From Priapulus caudatus (lineage: Eukaryota > Priapulida > Priapulimorpha > Priapulimorphida > Priapulidae): a stretch of 64,000 nucleotides of DNA. Below, one piece after another: positions 35,712 through 47,779 of this stretch. The stretch covers positions 96,262 to 160,261 of the forward strand of contig NW_014577545.1 of the NCBI RefSeq assembly GCF_000485595.1, in the 5' to 3' direction. The translations under genes and the position numbers were made by a program. Position 1 is the stretch's first letter, and every line of letters starts with the position of its first letter. Under the pieces are notes generated by a model. It was not told where the DNA came from, made no database searches, and saw nothing but the letters and a program-made list of their open reading frames with translations.

Positions 35712-37316
35712 ATATATATATCACTAGAAAGCAGAGACGCAACCGAGAGATCATATAAATTATCCATCTAGATATGAAGCCTGGCGAGATATCAGTTTGA
35801 AACTCTCCAAGTTGGTTTCACGAAGTTATTAACAAATGAAAACGTGTGATTACAGGCAATTCTGGCTACTGCGCAGAAAGGGTTAGCGATATCACCATTG
35901 AACATCTGGAGGTTGTCCTGTTTGTGGCGACAAGAACACAGATGACAAGCTGCCTGAAGGAGTATACCATCTGCCATTGATGTTAATTTTGTTATAGAGT
36001 CGTGTCAATACTATAGCTTCTGTCTCAACTAACATTCGTTCCGACGCACCCCACACCTCTTGCAACCCTTTCCCTGTACTACTTTTCTGCACTTTAACCA
36101 GAGCATGGTCTACGAAATCTTTCTATGTAGTGTTCAGGACCCTATAGTGTGCTTCCTAGATAGGAAACGCGTGTGACTGTGTGACTGCATTAGATTGAGT
36201 TCTGTAGTCTTACTATTCGTGTATAGATGCTGCTGACTCACCCCACAACTCTTGCAACCCTTTCCCTGTACTACTTTCCTGCACTTTAACCTACCAAATC
36301 TTTCTATGTAGTGTTCAGGACCCTGGCGAGCTTAATACTTGCCTGGTGTGACTGCATTAGATTGATTTCTGTAGTCTTGCTATTCGTGTAAAAATCTTTC
36401 TATGTAGTGTTCAGGACCCTGGCGAGCTTAATACTTGCCTGGTGTGACTGCATTAGATTGATTTCTGTAGTCTTGCTATTCGTGTATAGATGCTGCTGAC
36501 TCACCCCCACAACTCTTGCAACACTTACCCTGTACTACTTTCCTGCACTTTAACCAGAGCATGGTCTACGAAATCTTTCTATGTAGTGTTCAGGACCCTA
36601 GTGTGCTTCCTAGATAGGAAACGCGTGTGACTGTGTGACTGCATTAAATTGATTTCTGTAGTCTTGCTATTCGTGTATAGATGCTGCTGACTCACCCCAC
36701 AACTCTTGCAACCCTTACCCTGTACTAATTTTCTGCATTTTAACCTACCAAATCTTTCTATGCAGTGTTCAGGACCCTGGTGAGCTTAATACTTGCCTGG
36801 TGTGACTGCATTAGATTGATTTCTGTAGTCTTACTATTCGTGTATAGATGCTGCTGACTCGCCCCCCCCCAATCTTGCAACACTTACCCTGTACTACTTT
36901 CCTGCACTTTCTTTCTATACAGTGTTCAGGGCCCTTACTCCATCTATGCCGACGTCGACAGTATGGTCGAATGGATTCGCGATATCATCTACAGGTTGAA
37001 GCCGTGTATCCCACGATATATAACAGAAGAACAGCAGGAGCGCAGCAAAAGTCAAATGAGTTTGACTTTTGCCGGATGCCGTGTATGGAAAAAGACAGTT
37101 GAACCAATCAATGCGATTGTTTTTTATCACGTGTTCTGCACGTTTCTCCACTGCAGCACCATGAAGGAGCGCCGCCGCTGTGCCAGGACTCGCCCGAGGC
37201 GCGCAGCACCATGTAGGAGCGCCGCCGCTGTGCCAGGACTCGCCCGAGGCGCGCAGCACCATGAAGGAGCGCCGCCGCTGTGCCAGGACTCGCCCGAGGC
37301 GCGCAGCACCATGTAG
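35277..37316 (+). CDS. Trypsin-like (S1) serine protease, C-terminal half, partial
   Basis: Exon 35277-35430 reads 'PSNLNVVMLPVVSRDSFNET', then 'GHLTERTVCVGYQQQDKALCD'. This is the S1 segment 'L..V.LPIV....C......T..M.CAGY..G..D.C' just before the active-site serine, with Ser in place of one usual Cys, and it ends at a GTGAGT donor. A candidate next exon starts at about 35871 after a TTACAG acceptor and reads 'GNSGYCAER', where GDSGGP is expected, so the catalytic-Ser neighbourhood is altered. The last exon starts at 36923 after TTCTATACAG with 'VQGPYSIYADVDSMVEWIRD', the terminal S1 strand and helix. The frame continues to a TAG at 37314 in a minisatellite. The His and Asp exons were not seen. 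It may be a decayed or non-catalytic homologue. Confidence 0.5.
36041..36935. repeat. ~180-bp satellite of intron tail plus exon head
   Basis: Six occurrences of a TCTTTCTATGTAG-TGTTCAGGACCCT block lie at about 36130, 36311, 36407, 36586, 36765 and 36923, with intervening copies of a CCTGTACTACTTTCCTGCAC block and a TAGATGCTGCTGACTC block. Each unit thus carries a pyrimidine tract, an AG and the first bases of the next exon. Only the last copy continues into the protease terminal exon. Periods are about 180 bp, with one ~96-bp short unit. Confidence 0.85.
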
Positions 37317-37346
37317 GAGCGCCGCCGCTGTGCCAGGACTCGCCCG
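37161..37346. repeat. 50-bp GC-rich minisatellite, interrupted by gap
   Basis: Units of 50 bp (starting ATGAAGGAGCGCCGCCGCTG or ATGTAGGAGC..., at 37161, 37211, 37261 and 37311) run into a 25-N gap, so the true copy number is unknown. The core GCGCCGCCGCTGTGCCAGGA occurs again as a single copy at about 46140-46175. Confidence 0.9.
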
Positions 37347-37371
37347 NNNNNNNNNNNNNNNNNNNNNNNNN
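37347..37371. other. Assembly gap (25 N)
   Basis: A fixed-size placeholder inside a 50-bp tandem repeat, so the true length is unknown. Confidence 1.
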
Positions 37372-37432
37372 AAGGCGAGCTTGTTAATATCTGTCCGAAT
37401 GCACCGGGATAGGAGTCCAAGTTTTCTGACGG

Positions 37433-39622
37433 CAGTGTTGTCAGACGAAATGCTCCTGCCAGAGCCTGTCGGCCCTCGCTAACTTTGGCCAATCCGGTGT
37501 TCGTGGGCAAAAGCACGCGTCGTCAACCGCGCAAGCCGTCTGCCATTCGGGCGAGTTTTTGTCCTTCTGGTAAGTTTCACGTGGAACATTCCCAAACTCG
37601 GTTGCTCGCGAGTGGCGTTTCGTAATGTGTCAATTTTTCGTTAAAGCTCCGGAAAAGCCTGCAAGGATCAACGAATTGAATACTGTATGCAATCAATGAT
37701 ACGCACGATGCAAGAGATGCTATATACCAGGCCATATCAAATGTCGTTGCGTGCAATAAGCGTGCATTTACAGCTGAATGAGGAGCAAGAGTGAATAGGG
37801 CAAGTGATCTACTATATTTTAACTAATCCAGAGTATAATAAAGAACCGTCGTAATCCGAACTTGCGCGAACTGGCGAATCGACCACATTAGCGTGAGCTC
37901 GGTTTTATTTGTAAGTCATCTGATATAATATCTGGGGGCCGGTTGTTCGTCAGAAACATGCGTAAGTTATATTCTAATGGGTTGAGCCTAATATTTGTTT
38001 CTTGACAACCGTCCCCTGGTAATTCAAACCTGCGATTTCTCAGCTTCGGCGAGCGAGGCGATTCTGAGGAGACTCCAGGCAACAACCTAGCCTTGTCTGG
38101 TGGTAACGGCTGCCCGCATAGATGCTCATGCTTTAATGCAACAGTGGCAGACGTCACAGTAAAAGCACGAATATAATACGAAGTAATGTTCATGGAAATA
38201 TAAATACATATGAGTCATACAACAATTAACAAAGGAGTGAATATAAATGACTTTGTGGTGTCATCACTCCTACATGACGTAACGTACGTAACCGGTGTGG
38301 GTGTGTTGGTGCGTGCGTGCGTCGGCGTGCTTGTTGCGTGGCGTGTGGATGTGGGGTTGTGCTGGGTGTGGTGGCCTGCGTGCGTGCGTGCTAATTGTGG
38401 GAAAAACTTTTGAAACCTATTTAAAGGTTTAATTTACATTAAAAATAATGTAGCGTATAGCTGCAACCAGTTAGACGGCATGCTGTTTACTAGTCTGCTT
38501 CGCTAACTACACTATTACTTCTCACCTCCTGAAAAATCGACACGCGTCTTTGGCCTTTGTATATGAGGCGCGATCCGGAACTGGTCAGTGCTCTGGCTCT
38601 CGTTTCACGTGACGCATGTTTTCACTCTTTGTGCAAATATGGTAACCAAAACTGAGGCAGGCGAACTTCACCGCCTCTCGCTCTTGGTTTGAAAATTCTA
38701 TTGGGCGCAGTGTCGACCACGCGAACCCCCTCCCTGGCCTCGTTGCGCTAGGATATTCTTGGACAAGAGATTGAGTCAAATATCTTATTGCCACAGTGTG
38801 GCAAAGGCCAGCTTCGTTCCTTTCTCTAATAGTTTTCATATGCAGGCAGCGACGTGCTTCATGTAAATGGCCATGCTTACAATAGCCATTAATTAGCCGA
38901 TAGGTCAACCGCGTGAGTAGATTCTCTGCAGTGGCGTCACAAGGGGTTGGCGGGAAGAAGCGGGAGCGCACGTCGGGTGAACAGCCATCAGAGGGGGTGA
39001 TTTTAATTTTGCTAGTGTGTTTATGTCACTACTAATTGCCATTACATTCAGCTGATTTACTGGAATTGGACGATTTACGAGTAACATTAAGTAACATAAA
39101 ATACATTACTTAAGGGATGTACTGTAGTGCGTCTGTGTAGCGGGCGGAGGTTCCATGGGGGGGTGACACCATTGATTACCGCACCGTGTGATCACCAACA
39201 CATAGTGGCCCACAGCTGATTGTCCTGACGTCGTATAAGCGCTATGAGCGACGGTCCTTATGCCCGTGCCGACTAACTCGACGCATCGCGCTGGCAGGCG
39301 GTTTCGCAATTGCACGCTGGCTGGCTGAATGCCTGCGACCCGTCGCAGTCCGTCCTCATCCTCCTCTTCCCGCGTCGTTCGTCGCGTACCTGAGATGCTG
39401 ATGGTGGTGCCGTGATGTCTGCTGCAGTGGCGCTGGGGTTAAGGGTACCAAGTGGTGTTTGGTCGCTGCTGCAAGGGGTTGTCTGGGTTCTGCACTCGTG
39501 CGGACGTGCAGGGCAAATCTGTCCCCTCTGCAGTCCGCGCAAGTCACAGACGTCGGCGAAGGAATAGAGCAAATCCGTGATCAGCGATATGCTGTGTGGA
39601 GCGGATGATTCGGGACTGTCAC
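37433..39622. repeat. Segmental duplication, copy 2 (error-rich)
   Basis: Same blocks as 29847-31803, but with a one- or two-base insertion or deletion roughly every 10-20 bases and scattered extra G or T. Frames that are open in copy 1 are broken everywhere here. Substitutions are comparatively few. That profile fits uncorrected long reads used to fill the adjacent gap better than evolutionary divergence. Confidence 0.85.
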
Positions 39623-40210
39623 ACGCTCAACGTCCGCAACGCACGCACGCACGCACGCCGCACCACAGCGATGTACATGCAGATTTGCGCACGCCACGAA
39701 CAAAGCGCATTGCCACACGCTCATCAATATGGGCCACGCGTACGCATACGCACGCCGCACTGCACGCGACGCACGGCCACGTACACACATCTCGCGCGCA
39801 GCGACGTACGACAACACGGCGCACGCTCACGACGCAACGGCTACGCGAACAGCACGCACGCCGCCCGCACCGCACGCGTCGGGCACCGGTGCAAAGTTTG
39901 CGGCACGGGACGATACAAAGACGCATGCCACACGCTCATGGCTTATGGCCACGCAACGCGCGCACAGCCACGCACGCCACGGACAACGCACGCACGCACG
40001 AGCACGTACACACAGCGCGCGCAGCACGTACGGCAGGCACCGCACACACACGCACGCACGCGAACGACACGCCGCCACGCACGGCACACGAACACACAGG
40101 TAACACACAGCACACAGAGCGCCACGGGTACACACACCACACATAGACACGCGAAGATCACGCACCGCCACGCAACGCAACAAGGTCACACGCACGAAGC
40201 AATCAATAAA
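39623..40210. repeat. CpG-rich CGCACGCA low-complexity block
   Basis: Degenerate CGCACGCAC and ACACAC runs with interspersed GCCACGCACG. Several long overlapping open frames on both strands (up to 221 codons, Arg/His/Thr- or Cys/Val-rich) are composition artefacts. Confidence 0.8.
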
Positions 40211-40243
40211 TTGGGTCAGACAAATTCCCAATATCGTAATCAC

Positions 40244-41241
40244 CGTGCCGTGCGTCGATGAAACCATTTCCTCGTCGTCATCGTCGATCATGTAGGAATC
40301 TTCCTGGCCCATCCCGGCGTGATTGTATCCCTCTCTGCTCTCCGTGCCTGCGCAATCTGCTACAACAAATAACGCTGCATGAAAAAACGGGGAAAGGGGG
40401 ATAATACGCTTCGGGACAATCCGTGTCGAATCAATTCAAATTCATTTGCCCCATTCGATTCACACGAACATTGCTCCAGTTAAAGGTTCTTAGTTACAGG
40501 TTGTAACAGCTCATAGAAATGTCATTCCTTTTTTCTGCCCGGACTTATATACTGGATCGCGATGGCATCGGAACAACATGTTCTTCTTATAACATGCAGC
40601 CGAATCACTACTGCTCCCCCCAATTTCTCACCTCCTCCACTACTTTTCTGGCTGGTACGGTAAGCGCAAATCGTTGTTAGACCGTCAGCGGCGCGCTGCG
40701 ACTTGTAGTTTTTGAGCGTCTGGATTTAGTTCAGAATGAAAGCTCTTACCCCAGTCTCCATTCCCTGCCTCCTGATTCCAATCCTGCTCCCTGGTCGTGT
40801 AGTAGCGGTCGAGATCTTCCCAGCCACGAGGAGTAGGCGGGGGCTGCAAGCGGTGCTCAGGTGACGGATCAGTGGAGAGGGACAGCCTCTCGTTGTAGTG
40901 TGGCGCGTAGGCGAATCTCTCGATGGGGGGGGGCGGGGCTGGGGACGGGGGCCGGGGGTCGGGGGGGCTAGTCCGCTTGCTGCCGGTGTCTGCTCAATCT
41001 GCACATTATACACGCTCTTGTTTTATCAAGCTGTAATTTTCTAGAGAAGAAAGCAGTAGCTAATCTCTAGAGGGGAATCTAAGAAGAGGGATATAAAGAC
41101 TTGCTATGTGCGTGGAAGCGGACAGAGTCGAAAAAATGACAGACAGACTGACAGTCACAAGACAAATAAGTCGGCGCACTCAGATAGGTTGGAAGGGGGG
41201 TGCATGTTATTAGAGAGAGAGAGAAAGAGAGAGAGAGAGAA

Positions 41242-41293
<52 letters not shown>

Positions 41294-44200
41294 TGTGTGT
41301 GTGTGTGTGTGTGTGTGTTTTGTGTGTGAGGGGGGGGGGGGTGTGCAGGGCGGTTCAACCATCCTAGCTCAGACCTTTGAGCACTTGGCCGGCTTCTTCT
41401 CTGGACTGGCACCTCGCTTGCTGCGAATTTCGTTGACGTGTCTCGCTACAATGCCCGCCGTCATCTTGACCGGTGGCGCCTCCCTATGGGGGACACCGAC
41501 CTTGCAGCAGAGGTGGCCGCATGTTCTCTTGTTGGCGCAGCGGTGCTTGCAGCGCTCTCTATCGACACCTGTTGCAGACACGAAGAGACGCACAGGGCTG
41601 AAACCTCCTATGGCGAACGCTCTTCCGCTCCAAGCACGCATCGTCCATGCACGTATCTGTCCATTCATCTAGATCTACATCCGTATCTACCTTTGTGATA
41701 TATGGCCGCATGGCTGTCACCGATCTCGTCGGTTGACCAATCTAAATCGATGAAATCCTCGCAGTTGTCTTCTGGTGCTTGTGACCGAGGTTCGATCACA
41801 CTTCCCGGCTGCTCCCCCGCACACACACGACTTACAGTTCTCTGAAAGAGATGCGCACGAGGCTGTAAGTAATGTGAAGCCATTCGGAAGCAATTCGACG
41901 AGCGATACACGTAGACACAGTATAGAAATGATGCACATGCAACACATACAATACGTGTAAGATAAAACTTATACGAGATTTTTACAAGTGTGAACGCAAA
42001 TATCTCACTAAATCGCGCTCCAAATAGCGCGCTCCAAATCGCACTTCCGACTGCGCTATTTGGAATTAGCGCGATTATTTGCACCGCGGCGTGTTATCCC
42101 GCTCGGCGATTAGCAAGATATTTCCGCCTGTGTGAACAACGACACAATTATCTCACTATTATCTCCGCTATTAGCGGGATGAGCATCGCGGTTTTTCTTG
42201 TGTGTGAACACGCCTATTTATGCAATGGAGATGGAAGCAATATATACAGACACAATAGAGATACAATAGATACATAAAGATACAAAAGAGATACAACGGT
42301 TACACATAGATACAGGATAGATACAAGCAAAACACACAGACACGTAGCATCTGCAACAGCACTATGATTGAAGTATGCACCAGACAGGAGTGGAGGAAGA
42401 GGAAGAAAATAATTCTTACCCTATTTATTGTCATTCACCCTCGAGACTATCACAAAATGTCATTCACCCGCAACTAAATTTCCTTATGTTTTTGGTCTAG
42501 TTTCATTCACCCTAACATAATTTCATTCACCCTTGGGAGAACCATTCACCCGTTTAAGAAGCACTGTGGTACGCTACACAGCCAGTCCTGCAACACTGTG
42601 TATATTTTTGACCATAAGTTTAGTTTTAATGTGCATCAGCGTATTATTTGTATTGTCAGTATTCGTTTATAAGTTTAGTTTAGTGTGCATCAGCGCGCAT
42701 GATGTATGTTAGTCAGGTTCGATGAGATAATGATGTAATGTAATAATGAGTAATTGAGGTAAGACACATGCCCGTTAAATTTATAGACAACAATTTTGTG
42801 ACAGAATGCCGGAGTGGTGCGATATGCTACTCACCGGCAGCGGTGCGCCTATTACGGCCCTAGCTTCGTTAATGGTGTGATCACCCGTGTAGAATGGCGC
42901 AAACGTCATCTGCACATCCAAACCAACTGCGAAATTCCAAACTTACGTTGCACATCGGCGCATATAACATCAGGAAAGAAGGAATGAAGTGAGGAAATAA
43001 GAGAAAATGAAATAGGTGTGAAATAATAAGGGTCCATTATTATGATTACCCTTTATTGGATCCTAACCCTGATAATACATCATTTATGAATCGCGACAAT
43101 GACTCGGCGCAAATAATCCTAACTAAATAAACCAAATAATTCTCGCACGAATTTGCTCTATTTTTTAATCTTTAGCACAAGACTACGCAGGGGAATTACT
43201 CAGCTATTTCGAGACGAGCAGCACGGTGAGGCATTACTTACGGCTAATGAGGAATCGCTAACACGGGAAACGATGCACGCAACAGATGCAGCTCAAGCAA
43301 TGGGTCGGAAAGGGGGGAGGGGTGGAGCCAAGGTGGCGAGGTGGGGTCTGTGGCAGCGCTGTAAACTCCCTCGGTTGGGTGTATATGTGTAGTCCGTGAT
43401 AGGGCTTAGCGCTTTTGTTTGCTGAGGAAAGTGATCATACACTACCTCTCTCTGTTTACAGATTTGACACCACACTCTCAGTTTCCATCGTGTCACTGGG
43501 GTGAGGATCATCCTGGCTTGGAGTCTCATCACCTATTCACACAAAGATAGTAATTCTGCATAAAAATATTTGTTAACTGAACACTAATATTTCGATTAGT
43601 CTTTCTAGGTCGTATAGGTGGAATCGGTATTGACAGTAAGATGCAAAGACACGACTATTTTTGCAGGTAGCAGGCTCAGCTACAGTGTTGAACAATACTA
43701 TATATATATATATGCCACCTTGTATCACAACTAATACAATTTAGCCAGTCGAGTATTATATCGCTCACCCACGTTCGTTGCTTAATATAAGCTTAGCAGA
43801 AGACAGTTTACTTACGTGCACTTGCCACTGAAGTGGCTGCTGACATGGGATCCTCAGGAATATACCCCAACTCATGCAATGCCCTCAATGACTCTGCTTT
43901 AGCTGCAAAAATGTATTCAACAATGAAACTAGTTGCTAGCTACACACCTTTCAAAGTAACCAAGTTCAAGAAATTTTGTATCTTAATTAATAAATCAGAT
44001 TAAATCAGATTTCGAACTCTTAAATAAGACTAATCACCAACAGCACCATCAACTTTTCAAATCAAAGACAAAAAATATAAATATACAAATAAGCTAAACT
44101 TCATGTCCTGCATTTGTATTACATATATCTTACTAATTACAAAATTCTTTATTGCAACATACTATCCGGAAAACTTACTCACAAATCGCTTGTGCGTCTG

Positions 44201-47200
44201 GGGATTAACAGTGAAGTTTGTCTCCAGATAAACGAACATACGTTCGTGGAACACAAAATCTGCAACAAGTTAGGATATTGAATGCTGTTTTTGCCACATA
44301 TATTTTGGGCCATCTAAACATTGTTACGATTACGAAGTCAAGGACTGCCAATATTAAGTGTGATGAGGGAGAAGGTAGAGGAAGAGGAAGGAGGTATTGG
44401 ATGAAAGATGGGAGGAGGAGGGTGAGAATGTGGAGGAGAAGAGTGGGGGTGTGATAGAGAAGGAGAGGGGGTGGAGGTAAAGGAGGGACTATAGGAGAGG
44501 GTTGGAGTAGAGTGGAGCACTGGATGTGATAGAGGAGGAGCGGGGTTAGGAGGGGAAGGAGGTAGAAGCGGACTCCCTCCCGCCCAATTTGATTGCCCTC
44601 CCGATCTATATCATTTCTATATATATACCGGTACGAACTTCATTTCAACGTCATTCATACACTAGGGGAAAAAACTATAGCAAAGCCATAGGGAAAAACT
44701 ACTATATTATATATATAGTCTAGACTATATATAATATATAGTCCGCCGGACTAGTGAGCATGGAAATTTTTACTAGTCTCGGACTCACGGACTAGCGTTA
44801 GTGTCGAACCCTGCGTACATGTATCTAGAAACGGATCCAACGTTACAGTGTATATTCATGTTATCATATATGATCTGCAGTGCAGACTGCACGGCTGCGT
44901 GTCCGCGATCACCAAAGACTCATACTTTTAGTAATATTGCCATGTATAGGTCATAATTTAATATAGGCACCTTTAACTGCAAGTTCACTCTCTCTTCCTC
45001 TCTTCCTGCCTCGCTCTCTCGCTCTCTCTTCCTCTCTTCCTGCCTCGCTCTCTCGCTCTCTCTCGCGCTCTCTTACCCCAATCTTCGCTGATCAAGTAGA
45101 CTGTAAGCTCTTCCGACTTGCTCGCACGCGACACCTCCATCTTCTTCGACCAGGATCCCGTCTCCATCAGCGCGTGATCCCTGCCAGGCAATTAACCACC
45201 GAACTAGCGACGTGCGCTGCGGCTAGCGGTGCAACACGTGGTCAAGGTAACAACTAATTGTTCCGCGAGCGTGAGCGTCTGCACCATGGGTGAATATAAT
45301 GATAGCATTTGTTACAATTCACCCTTGTTGCTGCGCGGGTCACGCTCAAGCCGTGCACGCGACAAACCCCGCGAGCGCGTTTCATCGAGTAAATAAAAAA
45401 GTATTAGGAAAAAAGGAAAAAAATTAGTAAAAAGTTGTTAGTAAAAAAGTTATTATTTTAACTGCTCAACACTATTGCATTTATCAGAGTTTTTCGCAAT
45501 GAAAAAAACTCTTCAGTACGTGTATTTATATTTGGATTACACGCAATAAAAATTTAATAAAAAAATAATACGGAGAAGTTTTTTAATGGTCGAGGCGACG
45601 AGAATGGCGAGCGTGCTGGCAGGGTTATGTATAACTGCTTACTGCGTGTGCACTGTGTCGGAAGGCCCTCATTAAAAACTCGTCCGTCCGTCCGTTCGCT
45701 CGATACCAACGAGTTATGTTTAATTCATGGCGACTCGACTGCGTAACGTCTTCCCGGCGACCACACACGCCGGGTTTATAAACCAAGTGCATCTACGCCG
45801 CATAAGCAAGTCCTGAGCTTCAGCTACACATTCAGGTTTCAGAAGTTTCACAAGCTCTCAGGGAAACATAGAGAGGCGTACAGGGTATACATTTAATTCG
45901 GAGGGACGGACTAGCTACTCGTTTTCGCACGCGATAACACAAACGAACGCCATCATGATCACAACAATCGAAATACGCGGAAGTGAACACTACGGTGTGC
46001 CGGATTTCCGACGTTGCCCCTGGACAGATACACTTAGAGCAATGTATCCGGTTACGCGATCTCGTGTTATTATCAGCGATATTCCAGTACACAACACACA
46101 ACACACAACACACAATACACAATACACAACACACAAAAGGAGCGCCGCCGCTGTGCCAGGACTCGCCCGAGGCGCCGTGGCAATTGAAGGGTCTGCTGAG
46201 CATTTGGGTATGAATATATATATATATATGTAATAAAAACAACAGTAATTTCCGTAATTTACAACAGTAAGGGTGGTCTTTTAGTTTGGATTCGATGCAT
46301 TCTCCAACACTGCAACAAGACGCTCGAGTGCAGCAACTCTCCTTCTCTCCAACTCCATCCTCTCCTCATGGAACCTCTGTTGGTCGTCTCGGTAGCTCTG
46401 GACCCACAGTGGTGGCTCATCATAATCGGGTCCTCTCCTTCGCTTTTTAGACTGCCGAGGTGTTGATGCAGCTGAAGGGCTTGAGGTGTTCGAGGCGGTA
46501 TCGGTGCCTTGGACAGGAGATACTTCCTGTGGCGTCATGGAGGACACAGCAGCGATAGGACTTACTGCCGGGTCTCCTCCAAAGAGATTATCGAAATGGC
46601 AGAAATACTGCCACGTCTGCCTAGCATTGCCGGTCTTCCTGTTTCCATCAATGATCGCCTTGTACCTGATAAAAAAATATTGAAAATATATATTTTCAAT
46701 ACACTTTTAATAGCATAAATGATTTGTGTCCTAGAATCACGAAATAGCCATGTATGTGTGTGGTAAATCAACTCAGTACTTGACCATACGAGTCAAGGGA
46801 AGTAACTCTGTTAGTCATACATTACAGCCTTACAATGACTCACATACAGACTATTATTTGACAAGGCCGTGTTGTCGTTTAGTCCAACGTTAAATTAAAT
46901 TACAGTTGGAGATATGTACTTTGAATACAGTGCCTAATCTTTTATAGTCACATAATTTATATTAACAATGTCAATTGGTCATTGTATCAAGTCATGTCTA
47001 GTTAGTCATGCATGTTTTAGGCTTATACTTATAGTCTGTCTAAACATTGTAGTAATTCGTTTTTTTGTACTTATAGCCTTTAACGTACGTCATATGCTAG
47101 ATGAACACTAGCTGGTTAACTCTTCTGCGAGTTATTGGAAAATAAAGGGCAGAATATACATACATGTATACTTATTAAAATCTTGTTTTTGATATACCGC

Positions 47201-47729
47201 CATTAATTTGTAAATTTTACTCACTTTGACTTCATTGCGCGGAACTTGTTGTAGCAGTCATCCCTGGTGTATATGTGGCCCTGCTTCCCGAGTTCCTCGG
47301 CCACCTTCCTCCAGTTTTGCTTGTTTGTGCTCGTATTAGACATGAAAAGATCGTCTAGCTCCTTTCTCGTGTCCATGAGGAGCATCGTCGCCTCGTATGT
47401 CCAATGGACTTTACCTAAAAAACAAAAACAAAATAGTATTTAAATCTATAATAACTGAACATTTTTTAAACATCAGTAACTCAGGATGTCCCATGGCCAG
47501 TGTGGATGGCTGAACACCATCCCAGGAATTCCCATTTTGCTTCAAGAATACGGAAATTTTGTGAGAATGTATGCTGCAAAATTTATCTTCATAGTGTGTT
47601 GGACACTTCCAGATTACCAGATTAAATGTTCTGTTTAAAGAAATCCTGCAATTCTTCAGCTACTAAAAAATACCACACGTTACCAGATGTCAGACCTAAA
47701 AAGTAGAGGGACTGTGTGTATGTGAGTGA

Positions 47730-47779
<50 letters not shown>

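Noticed and set aside
39577..40312. Overlapping ORFs up to 221 codons on both strands
   Set aside because: CpG-rich CGCACGCA low-complexity sequence, open in several frames at once. Only the short acidic exon at 40244-40356 has splice and phase support.
45832..46242. Missing HFM1 exon between 60073 and 45180
   Set aside because: A stretch around 45900-46060 on the minus strand has slight similarity to the expected segment, but needs frame changes and has no convincing splice sites.
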